From positions 1 to 13,382 of the forward strand of contig CAKRRK010000034.1 of assembly GCA_934395135.1 (NCBI GenBank): 13,382 nucleotides of DNA, in the 5' to 3' direction. The stretch is from an uncultured Eubacteriales bacterium (GTDB lineage: Bacteria > Bacillota > Clostridia > Oscillospirales > Butyricicoccaceae). The first letter of the stretch is position 1; every line of letters begins with the position of its first letter. Shown in pieces: positions 1 to 6,355 of the stretch. The notes under the pieces were generated by a model. The model was given only the letters and a program-made list of their open reading frames with translations. It did no database searches and was not told where the DNA came from. The position numbers and the translations under genes are program-made.

Positions 1-922
1 GGCGGGCCGCAAGTTCATACGCTTTTTCCGCCAATTCAGAAATCGGCTTGTAAATAGTCATCGTCTGCGTGCCTTCTACAATTCTCTGGCAAGCGGAAAG
101 CTCCGCATCCTGACCAGTGGTCAGCACCTTTCCGGCAAGCCCTTGGGCATCCAGCGCAGAAACTGCTCCAGTTGTCATCCCATCATAGGCAGACAAGATT
201 ACGTCAATCTGGTTATCTGACGCCGTCAGGGCATTCTCCGTGTGTTGCATCGCAGGTTCCGATCCCCAGCCGTCGCACCACTGTTCCGCTACAATATTAA
301 TATCACCTTTATCCACGGCATCCTGAATAACATTCCAGAAACCTGTCATAACAAGCTGTGCATTATTATAGGACGGTTCGCCTTCCAAAAGGAGATAGTT
401 TCCCGTAGGCTTCAGATTCATCATATATTCTGCGCATTTTTCGCCTACCGCAATAGAGTCAAAGGACACATAGTAATCGAGGTCACAATCCATCACAAGA
501 TTATCATATGCAATAACCGGGATGTCGCTGCTATGCGCCGCATCCACAATCTTAACGCATGCTGCCGAATCCACCGGATACAAGAGAAGTGCCTGAATAC
601 CCGCAGCAAACATATTTTCGCACTGAGACTGCTGCTTATTGCTGTCATAGTCCGCAGACTGGACAATCAGTTCAATCCCATCTTCTGCTGCCATTTTCTC
701 AAACATTTCCTTTTCACGAACCATACGTTCCTGTTCCAGAGAAGAGAACGATACTCCAATCTTCAAATCGCCGCTTGTCGCCGGTTCCGCCGTATCGTCG
801 GCCGGCGTGCCTGCGTCGTCCGCCGGCGTCGTATCACCGCTGCCGCAGCCTGCAAAGCAAACCAGCACCATAGAAAGCGCCAGAAGCATGCAGAATAATT
901 TTTTTAATTTTCCTCTTTTCAT
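1..922 (-). CDS. Sugar ABC transporter substrate-binding lipoprotein, XylF-like (C-terminus beyond window)
   Basis: Extracytoplasmic solute-binding lipoprotein that should capture a sugar, probably a pentose such as xylose, and deliver it to an ABC permease. The start is the ATG at 922-920, preceded by AAAGGAG about 8 bases upstream. Residues 1-26 form a lipoprotein signal: a basic MKRGKLKK head, a hydrophobic stretch, then FAGC with lipidated Cys26. A Ser/Gly/Asp/Thr/Pro-rich linker follows, then a periplasmic-binding fold beginning GDLKIGVSFSSLEQER. The C-terminal part reads GQDAELSACQRIVEGTQTMT and then IYKPI, a signature close to XylF/ChvE-type xylose-binding proteins (family knowledge). 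About 307 codons are inside the window; the stop lies off the left edge. It sits 52 bp after the SDR gene on the same strand, so the two are probably co-transcribed. The substrate is inferred, not proven. Confidence 0.9.
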   Translation of the reverse strand, partial: MKRGKLKKLFCMLLALSMVLVCFAGCGSGDTTPADDAGTPADDTAEPATSGDLKIGVSFSSLEQERMVREKEMFEKMAAEDGIELIVQSADYDSNKQQSQCENMFAAGIQALLLYPVDSAACVKIVDAAHSSDIPVIAYDNLVMDCDLDYYVSFDSIAVGEKCAEYMMNLKPTGNYLLLEGEPSYNNAQLVMTGFWNVIQDAVDKGDINIVAEQWCDGWGSEPAMQHTENALTASDNQIDVILSAYDGMTTGAVSALDAQGLAGKVLTTGQDAELSACQRIVEGTQTMTIYKPISELAEKAYELAAR

Positions 923-974
923 CTTGTTTCTCCTTTTCAAATAAATATTGTCAGCTTTTCAGCCAGACGATGGA

Positions 975-1760
975 TTAAAACAGCGTGGAACCGCCTGCAA
1001 TGGTAATGGCCACGCCGGTGATGTAGCCGCCGGCCGGCGACGCAAGAAATGCCATCAATTCGCCAATTTCATGGGGTTCCGCCATTCTTCCCAGGGGAAT
1101 CCTGGAACAAAGCCTTGCTTTATATTCCTCCGGCGTCATCCCTTCCAGGGGGCCTCGTTCGTTAAATACTTTTTTCATCATGTCTGTGTTTACATAACCC
1201 GGGCAGATTGCGGTGGCGGAAATACCATATTCCCCCCATTCCTGCGCCATCACCTGCGTCAGGGTATTGATGGCCGCCTTCGCGCAGCTGTAAACGCTAT
1301 TGGCATATTCTCCGATTTTGGACGCCTGGGAAGAAATTGTAATAATGCGGCCCGGAATGCCCTTTTCGATCATATGGGCGGCTACCACCTTGCTCAGCAT
1401 AAAAACGCTTTTCAAGTCGATATCCATAACCCGTTCCCAGCTCGTCACTTCCATCTCCGTCAGTTTTTTGCTGATGACAATGCCGGCACAGTTCAAAAGA
1501 ATGTCAATGCGGCCGAATTGATCAATGCCCTGCTGCACGCCGTTCTGTACGTTTTCATAATTGCTGACGTCCATCTTTACCGGCAGCGCCCGAACGCCCT
1601 GCGCCTCAAACTCTTTGCAGCTCTCGGCCAGCTGTTCGTAATTAATGTCACAGGCAATCAAATCTACGCCATTTTTGGCAAATACCATTGCCGTCGCTTT
1701 GCCAATGCCCTGCGCCGCACCGGTTACGAGCGCTACTTTCCCTTTTAATTCATAATCCAT
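975..1760 (-). CDS. SDR-family NAD(P)-dependent oxidoreductase, probable sugar/alditol dehydrogenase
   Basis: Classical short-chain dehydrogenase of 261 residues, normal length for the family. The cofactor motif TGAAQGIG is at residues 13-20. Asp38 at the end of the second strand suggests NAD(H) rather than NADP(H). NCAG (90-93) replaces the usual NNAG. Ser143/Ser144 and Tyr157-x-x-x-Lys161 (YSCAK) supply the catalytic residues. The fourth tetrad residue, usually Asn, appears as Asp115 in MDIDLKS, a substitution seen in many SDRs. PGYVNTDM (187-194) is the loop after the fifth strand. The ATG at 1760 has a GGAGGA site about 7 bases upstream. The gene is first in an operon with a xylose-type binding protein and lies downstream of a LacI regulator, so oxidation or reduction of the imported sugar or a polyol is a reasonable inference. 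The exact substrate cannot be read from the sequence. Confidence 0.93.
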   Translation of the reverse strand: MDYELKGKVALVTGAAQGIGKATAMVFAKNGVDLIACDINYEQLAESCKEFEAQGVRALPVKMDVSNYENVQNGVQQGIDQFGRIDILLNCAGIVISKKLTEMEVTSWERVMDIDLKSVFMLSKVVAAHMIEKGIPGRIITISSQASKIGEYANSVYSCAKAAINTLTQVMAQEWGEYGISATAICPGYVNTDMMKKVFNERGPLEGMTPEEYKARLCSRIPLGRMAEPHEIGELMAFLASPAGGYITGVAITIAGGSTLF

Positions 1761-1806
1761 AGTTCTTCCTCCAGATGAATAATTTATTTCTCTTATCTCT
1801 CAAAAT

Positions 1807-1830
1807 TAATTTAGTAATATTATTAAATTA
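1807..1830. promoter_or_regulatory. 24-bp imperfect AT palindrome in the SDR leader, candidate operator
   Basis: TAATTTA at 1807-1813 mirrors TAAATTA at 1824-1830 around a central TAATATTA (1815-1822); only the pair 1814/1823 is mismatched. It lies about 8-31 bases downstream of the predicted start of transcription, where a LacI-type repressor could block elongation. The sequence is AT-only apart from one base, so chance symmetry is a real possibility. Confidence 0.3.
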
Positions 1831-1844
1831 TTTATCTTGTTTTG

Positions 1845-1872
1845 ATTATATCATTCTTTCGGTTTTTGTAAA
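1845..1872 (-). promoter_or_regulatory. Promoter of the SDR/sugar-binding operon
   Basis: Read on the minus strand: -35 TTTACA (1872-1867), a 16-base spacer and -10 TATAAT (1850-1845) with an upstream TG, giving TGaTATAAT, an extended -10. This is a strong sigma-A-type match about 85 bases before the SDR ATG. A perfect 10-bp palindrome CGAAATTTCG (1882-1891) lies just upstream of the -35. Arms TTTCGG (1857-1862) and CCGAAA (1881-1886) flank the -35, so either could be part of an operator. Confidence 0.7.
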
Positions 1873-1881
1873 TAGGCTTTC

Positions 1882-2151
1882 CGAAATTTCGTTATATCTG
1901 TCAAATATAAATATTTATTTACTGCATTCTGACAGTTTTATTGTCAATTTATATATATTATCTTCTTTTTCTTTATTGAACATAAATAAAATTAATTGTA
2001 TTTTATCTATATTTTTATTTTCAATCTAAATTGATTTTTCGTAAAATTTGATGGCCTTTTCTGTTCTTTTATTTAAATATTTTTATTTTATGATAAAAAT
2101 ATTTCGATTTCCTACTCCATGCTATTCCTGTTGTTTTCCGATTATGATCGG
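1882..2151. other. Dyad-rich AT region upstream of the sugar operon
   Basis: No credible gene is present between the SDR start (1760) and the lacI terminator. It is strongly AT rich and contains several inverted repeats: CGAAATTTCG (1882-1891); TGACA/TGTCA (1930-1934 and 1942-1946) with another CTGTCA at 1898-1903; TCAAT/ATTGA (2021-2034); a perfect 12-bp arm pair AAATATTTTTAT (2075-2086) and ATAAAAATATTT (2093-2104) with a 6-base loop; and CCGAT/ATCGG (2138-2142 and 2147-2151). Short in-frame runs here have no recognisable protein character. Confidence 0.5.
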
Positions 2152-2172
2152 GATTCTTTCGCTTTCGGGACA

Positions 2173-2216
2173 AAAAAAGAGCGTACACCGCTCTTTTGCG
2201 ACGCACGCTCTTTTTT
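2173..2216 (-). terminator. Intrinsic terminator after lacI, with a duplicated third arm
   Basis: Just beyond the lacI stop, AAAAGAGCG (2175-2183) pairs with CGCTCTTTT (2189-2197) over a 5-base loop. On the minus strand this is a 9-bp stem followed by T7. A third copy of the arm, ACGCTCTTTTTT (2205-2216), can also pair with AAAAAAGAGCGT (2173-2184), so two mutually exclusive hairpins are possible. It separates lacI from the SDR operon and would stop transcription from either side. Confidence 0.8.
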
Positions 2217-2224
2217 CTGTTTTC

Positions 2225-3247
2225 CTATTTTATTTTTCTTACGCTCTCGCGTGAAATCAACTCGCCGGACACGATAGTAATGAACCGGGACGTATTTTTC
2301 TGTTCAATTTTGTCCACCAGCCGCTCCGCCGCGATCATAGCCAGGTTTTTAAATCCATTGTTAATGGAGGTCAGGGGCGGGGTGCTCACTTCACAATAGG
2401 AGGTATTGTCAAACCCGACAATGGACACATCCTCCGGCACCTTTACACCGACCTCCGCAAAGGCTTTCATAGCGCTGACCGCCGCCACATCCGTTACCGC
2501 GGCAAAGGCCGTTGGAAACTCCTGGGATTTCACATCCGTCTTTTTTAAAATTTCCGCCATATCCCGGCAGCATTCGTTAAAGGTGTAAGACAGTTCAAAC
2601 TTATAGCGGGGATCATAGTCCAGTCCATATAATTTCAGCGCCCGGTGATACCCCACCTCCCGGTTCAGGAAATTCTGAAATACCGTTTTATGCCAAAGAA
2701 GACCGATTTTTTTATGGCCATTTTCAATCAAATGCCTGGTCGCAATGTAAAACCCGCCTTCGTTGTTGGACGACACCATTTCAAACGGCGCTTCCGGACA
2801 GCAGTTGTCCAGCATGACGACGGGATGGCTGGACAGGCACGTTATTTTTTCAAAATCCTGCGTCACCAGTTCGGACGCCAGCACAATGCTGCCATCGGCA
2901 TTGGTGGGCGAATTCAGGCATTCGTTCAAGTCATCCAGCTTTACCCGGGTCACCAGCACTTCATACCCAAGCTCCCGGCTGCGGATATTGATTCCATCGA
3001 TCACCTGAAAAATAAAGTCGGAATACAGCTCCACGCTCTCCCGCAGGCTGTTAACGATAATCAGGCGGATAATTCTGGAGTTGATGGCAACGCCGGTTTT
3101 CTGATATCCCATGGAGGCGGCGATTTTGATGACACGGTTCCGCGTTTCCTCGCTGACGCCTTTTTTATTATTCAGTGCATTGGAGACCGTCCCCGGCGAC
3201 ACGCCGGCAATCTCCGCAATATCTTTCATTCGTTTTTTATCATCCAT
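2225..3247 (-). CDS. LacI-family transcriptional repressor
   Basis: 340-residue LacI/GalR-type regulator of full family length. The N-terminal helix-turn-helix is at about residues 8-27 (KDIAEIAGVSPGTVSNALN), followed by the third helix VSEETRNRVIKIAASMGY and a hinge at about 50-60. The rest is a periplasmic-binding-protein-like effector domain, with the VSIVGFDNTSYCEVSTPPLT region near 270-295. The ATG at 3247 has only a weak GGTG site about 9 bases upstream, suggesting low expression. Its own promoter and a 15-bp palindrome lie upstream, consistent with autoregulation. Its position directly upstream of the SDR and sugar-binding genes, on the same strand, makes control of that operon by a sugar ligand the most likely role; this is inference. 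Confidence 0.95.
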   Translation of the reverse strand: MDDKKRMKDIAEIAGVSPGTVSNALNNKKGVSEETRNRVIKIAASMGYQKTGVAINSRIIRLIIVNSLRESVELYSDFIFQVIDGINIRSRELGYEVLVTRVKLDDLNECLNSPTNADGSIVLASELVTQDFEKITCLSSHPVVMLDNCCPEAPFEMVSSNNEGGFYIATRHLIENGHKKIGLLWHKTVFQNFLNREVGYHRALKLYGLDYDPRYKFELSYTFNECCRDMAEILKKTDVKSQEFPTAFAAVTDVAAVSAMKAFAEVGVKVPEDVSIVGFDNTSYCEVSTPPLTSINNGFKNLAMIAAERLVDKIEQKNTSRFITIVSGELISRESVRKIK

Positions 3248-3285
3248 TTTGTTGGCACCATTCTTCCAATCAGCTGTTTACAAAA

Positions 3286-3300
3286 AAATTCAGTGAATTT
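3286..3300. promoter_or_regulatory. 15-bp perfect palindrome, candidate LacI autoregulatory operator
   Basis: AAATTCA (3286-3292) and TGAATTT (3294-3300) are perfect inverted copies around one central base. On the minus strand the site lies just downstream of the predicted lacI transcription start. Odd-centred palindromes of this size in this position are typical LacI-family operators. No clear second copy was seen before the SDR gene. Confidence 0.5.
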
Positions 3301-3302
3301 CT

Positions 3303-3341
3303 TACTATATTTAGTATAACAGGATTATCCATTTATTTCAA
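3303..3341 (-). promoter_or_regulatory. lacI promoter
   Basis: Minus strand: -35 TTGAAA (3341-3336), a 17-base spacer and -10 TATACT (3318-3313). This is a good sigma-A match with ideal spacing, about 65 bases before the lacI ATG. A 14-bp dyad TACTA/TAGTA (3303-3307 and 3312-3316) overlaps the -10 and start region and is another possible binding site. Confidence 0.75.
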
Positions 3342-3782
3342 CAGTTTTTTGAAAATCTCTATTTTCCTCTTCTTTTACTGCTTTTTTCTCACATTTTGCG
3401 GTTTTAAAAAAAGTCGAAAATCATAATAGTTTAGTTATCCCCCCCCCCGATTTTTTTGATAAATTTTATATCTTTTTTATAAACGATTTTGTGCATATTT
3501 TATCTTTCCCAAAACGCCGCTTTTTCGTTTGGCGAAACCTGCGCACGGTTTGAAGCATGGTTTCCTTTCCCCCGCCACGCCAGGGACCCGGCGCTCTTTG
3601 CCTTTTTAAGTATCAATCTAAAAAAACGATCCCTTTGTCCCGGTTCTGTCCTTCGCAAAGAAGCGCGGCACGCATCGGCAGGTAATGCTTTCTGATTTGC
3701 CGCGCTGGTCAGAAAGCGGAATGCCTTCTTTTTCGCCAATAAAAACAGGACATCCTCCAGCCACCATTGGTTCGAACTGTGG
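3342..3782. other. Gene-free stretch between lacI and the sigma operon
   Basis: No protein here could be supported. The left part is AT rich and contains a run of ten C (3439-3448). From about 3500 the GC content rises and several inverted repeats occur: CGCC/GGCG (3515-3518 and 3531-3534), AAACC/GGTTT (3535-3539 and 3547-3551), GCGCGGCA/TGCCGCGC (3663-3670 and 3698-3705) and GCTTTCTGA/TCAGAAAGC (3687-3695 and 3709-3717). The last two interlock. A long minus-strand open frame (4234-3500) crosses it, but has no recognisable domain and overlaps the sigma gene antisense. It could be a decayed gene or an interspersed repeat. Confidence 0.4.
3439..3448. repeat. Homopolymeric C10 tract
   Basis: Ten consecutive C residues inside an AT-rich intergenic stretch, about 100 bases upstream of the lacI -35 on its strand and 340 bases before the sigma promoter. 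Such tracts are prone to slippage. No open reading frame depends on it. Confidence 0.9.
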
Positions 3783-3788
3783 TATACT
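3780..3788 (+). promoter_or_regulatory. Extended -10 promoter for the sigma/anti-sigma operon
   Basis: TGGTATACT (3780-3788) is a TGn-TATACT extended -10. No convincing -35 is present at 16-18 bases upstream, as expected for extended -10 promoters. It lies about 135 bases before the sigma start codon, giving a structured leader. No typical ECF-type AAC/CGTC pair was seen, so simple ECF autoregulation is not supported by eye. Confidence 0.5.
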
Positions 3789-3832
3789 GCTGACAAAACC
3801 TTTTCCATCCGCTGGTCTGCGGTTGTTTCTGC

Positions 3833-3898
3833 ATACCCTGGCATATTTTTTCCCAGGGGCGGCATTTTTTTGTAGCCTTTTTGATGGCTGCAGGGTAT
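3833..3898 (+). promoter_or_regulatory. Structured 5' leader of the sigma gene with alternative hairpins
   Basis: ATACCCTG (3833-3840) can pair with CAGGGTAT (3891-3898), closing the whole leader. The same left arm can instead form a short hairpin, CCCTGG (3836-3841) with CCAGGG (3853-3858). AGCC/GGCT at 3874-3889 gives a third small stem. The two large pairings exclude each other. The right closing arm ends 8 bases before the ribosome-binding site. A regulatory function is inference only. Confidence 0.3.
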
Positions 3899-3922
3899 TT
3901 CTACTGAAAGGAGGTTGAACCC

Positions 3923-4411
3923 ATGGACCCCAAACCGCAGTGCGCAGCCGAAGGCATCGAAGCGCTCATCTGCCGCCATGCCGATATGGTATACCGGCTG
4001 GCCTTTTCCCTGGTTCGTTCCAAAAGCGACGCGGACGACATTTTTCAAGAGGTATTTCTCCGGCTCGTCCGGAGCAGGCCGGCCTTTGAAAGCGAAGCCC
4101 ATCAAAAGGCATGGCTTATTCGCGTAACCACCAACTGCGCCAAAAAGCACTGGGCCTCCCCCTGGATGCGGCGAACCCAGCCTTTGCGGGAGGAAATTCC
4201 GTTTTACCTGCCGGAAGAACAAGACTTGTCCCATGCCTTGGATGGGCTGTCAACAAATTACCGGCTGGTAATTCATCTATTTTATTTTGAAGAATATTCC
4301 ATTGAAGAAATCAGCAAACTGCTCCAACGAAAACCAAGCACCGTGTGCGCACAACTCACCAGAGCCCGTGCCAAATTGCGCCACACATTAAAGGAGGACT
4401 TCTATGTTTGA
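3923..4411 (+). CDS. ECF-type RNA polymerase sigma factor
   Basis: 162-residue sigma-70 family protein of the two-domain ECF type. Region 2 covers about residues 14-80, with the DADDIFQEVFLRL core-binding segment (37-49) and the AWLIRVTTNCAKKHW recognition segment (63-77). Region 4 covers about 104-157, with the helix-turn-helix SIEEISKLLQRKPSTVCAQL followed by TRARAKLR. It directs RNA polymerase to a dedicated promoter set, probably under envelope or peptide stress (family knowledge). The ATG at 3923 follows AAAGGAGG (3907-3914) by 8 bases; an out-of-frame ATG at 3915 lacks such a site. It overlaps the next gene by 8 bp, so sigma and anti-sigma are translationally coupled. The specific ECF group cannot be assigned by eye. 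Confidence 0.95.
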   Translation: MDPKPQCAAEGIEALICRHADMVYRLAFSLVRSKSDADDIFQEVFLRLVRSRPAFESEAHQKAWLIRVTTNCAKKHWASPWMRRTQPLREEIPFYLPEEQDLSHALDGLSTNYRLVIHLFYFEEYSIEEISKLLQRKPSTVCAQLTRARAKLRHTLKEDFYV

Positions 4412-5476
4412 GCCAATTTACCGACATATGCAGCAATCTATCGCTCCCGCCCCGTCCCTGGTAGAGGACACCATTCAGCTTGTGCGGCAAACGCAGCGAA
4501 CCGCAAAAAAACACAGGCGTCCGCTTCCGGCCCTTGGAGCTGCCGCCGCCGTTGTGGTTTGTCTGATGCTGACCGCCTCTGTGCTGGCCGCAAACGTACC
4601 GGAATTCTATTCCGCATTGTACGCCGTTTCTCCTAGGGCCGCGCAATTTTTCATCCCGGTCCGGCAGGCCTGCGAAGACAACGGCATCCGGATGGAGGTG
4701 CTGTCCGCCTATATTCATCATGACACAGCGGAAATCTACATTTCCATGCAGGACACGGAAGGGCTTGGCCGCATCGATGAAACCACAGATTTGTATGACA
4801 GCTATTCCATTCATCGCCCATTTTCCTCCGCCGCCACCTGCAGCCTGGCAAGCTACGATCCGGACATCAAACGGCAACGTTTCTTCTCTCCATTACCGAA
4901 TTTGGCGGCCATAACATCGAAGGAGACAAAATCACCTTTTCCGTTTCCGGTTTTCTGGGACAAAAACAACAACACCTGGACGTTCCTCTCCCGCTGGACG
5001 CCGTCGCCCTTTCGGATGCGGCAAACGTCCAAACCGTCCAAACCAACGGCGGAGGCGGGCTGGACTTTTCCACCTATATTCCGGACAGTCCGCTGCCTTC
5101 CGTAAGCGCTCTTGTCCCGGAACCCCTCACAGAAGGTGCTCCGGCGGAGGGCATTGTTCTGACCGGCGCCGGTTATATCGACGGAATGCTGCACGTTCAA
5201 ATCGCCGTGCCAAACCACTTGAAAAACGACAATCATGGGTTTGTTTATCTGGTCGATGCGGCCGGAAACAAGCTGCAGTGCAATTATAACTTTTATTTTA
5301 CCGACGCCCCGGAGCAGCCGGACCGGACGCAATACTGCGACTTTGTGTTTGACGTCCCCCGGGAAGAACTTTCCCAATATTGCCTGTATGGTGACTTTTT
5401 CACCAGCGGCGCCCTTATCACCGGCGACTGGCAGGTGACATTCCCCCTGCAGTCCAGCCCTTCGGACAAACAATAG
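4404..5476 (+). pseudogene. Membrane anti-sigma factor, frameshifted near 4873
   Basis: Single-pass membrane protein paired with the sigma factor and presumed to hold it inactive at the membrane. An N-terminal cytoplasmic part (1-40) precedes a membrane helix at about 42-63, then an extracytoplasmic domain. An AAAGGAGG site sits 7 bases before the ATG. The first frame stops at 5105 (233 residues), but after about residue 157 it turns into low-complexity Pro/Thr/Ser-rich sequence. From 4874 the -1 frame reads ATFLLSITEFGG and stays open to the TAG at 5474-5476 with normal protein character. Restoring one G in the CGG codon at 4872-4874 joins both halves into a protein of about 357 residues. 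The heptamer there is not a typical slippery site, so a mutation or sequencing error is more likely than programmed frameshifting. The family resembles DUF4179-type anti-sigma proteins of Clostridia, by recollection only. Confidence 0.8.
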
Positions 5477-5505
5477 CCCTTTTCCAGCGTGTCGGGGAAA
5501 GGGCT
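5475..5505 (+). terminator. Hairpin overlapping the anti-sigma stop codon, possible weak terminator
   Basis: AGCCCTTT (5475-5482) pairs with AAAGGGCT (5498-5505), and TTCC/GGGGAA can extend the stem. The hairpin starts inside the TAG stop. There is no T-run on the plus strand, so efficient intrinsic termination is doubtful and read-through into the response regulator operon is possible. Confidence 0.4.
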
Positions 5506-5589
5506 TACGGGTAGCGTCCATTGTCTTCTGGCAGAGTGCCTGACCGCAAACATCTCGCTTTTTCAGCAGTTTTTCCAGATATTGCATAC

Positions 5590-5618
5590 TTGTTTCCGGT
5601 TTCCCCAAATAGTACAAT
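5590..5618 (+). promoter_or_regulatory. Possible promoter of the two-component operon
   Basis: TTGTTT (5590-5595), a 17-base spacer and TACAAT (5613-5618). The -10 is 5/6 but the -35 is only 3/6. It lies about 80 bases before the response regulator ATG, with the 11-bp direct repeats downstream of it. An alternative -10 within the repeats (TATTCT, 5664-5669) cannot be excluded. Confidence 0.35.
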
Positions 5619-5633
5619 CAGAATAGGACCGGC

Positions 5634-5666
5634 GCTTGTTGCCGTTTTGATGCTATTTTGATGTAT
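5634..5666 (+). promoter_or_regulatory. 11-bp-period direct repeats before the response regulator, candidate binding site
   Basis: TTTTGATG occurs at 5645-5652 and again at 5656-5663, exactly 11 bp apart. A degenerate third unit at 5634-5644 contains TTG-TGCC in register. OmpR/PhoB-type regulators bind direct repeats at 10-11 bp spacing (family knowledge). Nearly the same unit recurs before the carboxypeptidase gene at 8496-8528, so this is probably an autoregulatory site. Confidence 0.6.
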
Positions 5667-5695
5667 TCTGTAGACCCGGCAAAAGGAGGAACCGA

Positions 5696-6355
5696 ATGAT
5701 TGACATATTGATTGTAGAAGACGAACCGCCTATCGCAAATCTTATCAAACTCAGTCTGGCACAGACCGGTTACCGCTGCACCTGTGTGTTGGACGGCATG
5801 GAAGCCGCCGATCTTTTGGAACACACCCGGTTTGATTTAATTCTTTTGGACGTTATGCTGCCCAAAGTAGACGGGCTTGAACTGATGGAATATATCCGTC
5901 CCCTTGAGATCCCTGTGATTTTTCTCACAGCCAAAGCGTCGGTGGCAGACCGGGTGCAGGGTCTTCGCATGGGGGCGGAAGATTATATTGTCAAGCCTTT
6001 TGAGGTCCCGGAGCTGCTGGCCCGGGTGGACGTTGTGCTGCGGCGCTATCATAAACTGAACACCATTCTTTCCATCGGCGGCCTCATTATTGATACCCGA
6101 TCGATGCAGGTAAGAAGAAACGGCAAGCCCATCCGCCTGACGCGAAAAGAATACGACCTTCTGCTGCTGTTTGTCCGCAACCCCGGCGCGGCGCTTTATC
6201 GGGAAACGATTTACGAGCGGGTATGGGGCGAAACCTTTCCTTACGGCAGCAAAACCGTAGATCTTCATGTCCAGCGCCTGCGCCGGAAAATCGGCTGGGA
6301 AAACAAGCTGCTGGCTGTCAGCAAAGTAGGATACCGTCTGGAGGCTGACGCATGA
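5696..6355 (+). CDS. OmpR/PhoB-family response regulator
   Basis: 219-residue DNA-binding response regulator. The receiver domain (about 1-115) has the acidic pair E8/D9, phospho-acceptor Asp52 in LILLDVMLP, Thr78 in FLTAK and Lys100 in IVKPFE. The C-terminal winged helix (about 125-215) includes RLTRKEYDLLLLFVRNPG and SKTVDLHVQRLRRKIG, then the wing VGYRLEA. It would be phosphorylated by the adjacent kinase and bind direct-repeat sites. An AAAGGAGG site lies 6 bases before the ATG. The stop overlaps the kinase start in an ATGA. Sequence and context are VanR-like, but nothing here shows glycopeptide resistance genes such as vanHAX. Confidence 0.97.
   Translation: MIDILIVEDEPPIANLIKLSLAQTGYRCTCVLDGMEAADLLEHTRFDLILLDVMLPKVDGLELMEYIRPLEIPVIFLTAKASVADRVQGLRMGAEDYIVKPFEVPELLARVDVVLRRYHKLNTILSIGGLIIDTRSMQVRRNGKPIRLTRKEYDLLLLFVRNPGAALYRETIYERVWGETFPYGSKTVDLHVQRLRRKIGWENKLLAVSKVGYRLEADA

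Noticed and set aside
242..898. Plus-strand open frame of 218 codons
   Set aside because: It is antisense to the sugar-binding lipoprotein, which has a signal peptide, ribosome-binding site and family motifs; the plus frame is His/Arg/Cys-rich without domains.
948..1748. Plus-strand open frame of 266 codons opposite the SDR gene
   Set aside because: It mirrors the SDR gene almost exactly; the minus strand has all SDR motifs and a GGAGGA site.
1761..2224. Catabolite-responsive element (cre) before the sugar operon
   Set aside because: No sequence close to TGWAANCGNTNWCA was found by eye.
2645..3319. Plus-strand open frame of 224 codons opposite lacI
   Set aside because: Shadow of the LacI gene, with no ribosome-binding site or recognisable domain.
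3500..4234. Minus-strand open frame of 244 codons
   Set aside because: Its first part is antisense to the sigma factor and the rest is low-complexity, basic sequence without a domain; kept only as an observation on the underlying DNA.
4860..4885. Programmed -1 frameshift in the anti-sigma gene
   Set aside because: There is no X-XXY-YYZ slippery heptamer and no obvious downstream pseudoknot; loss of one G explains the change better.
4853..5617. Minus-strand open frame of 254 codons
   Set aside because: Mostly antisense to the anti-sigma gene; no domain seen.
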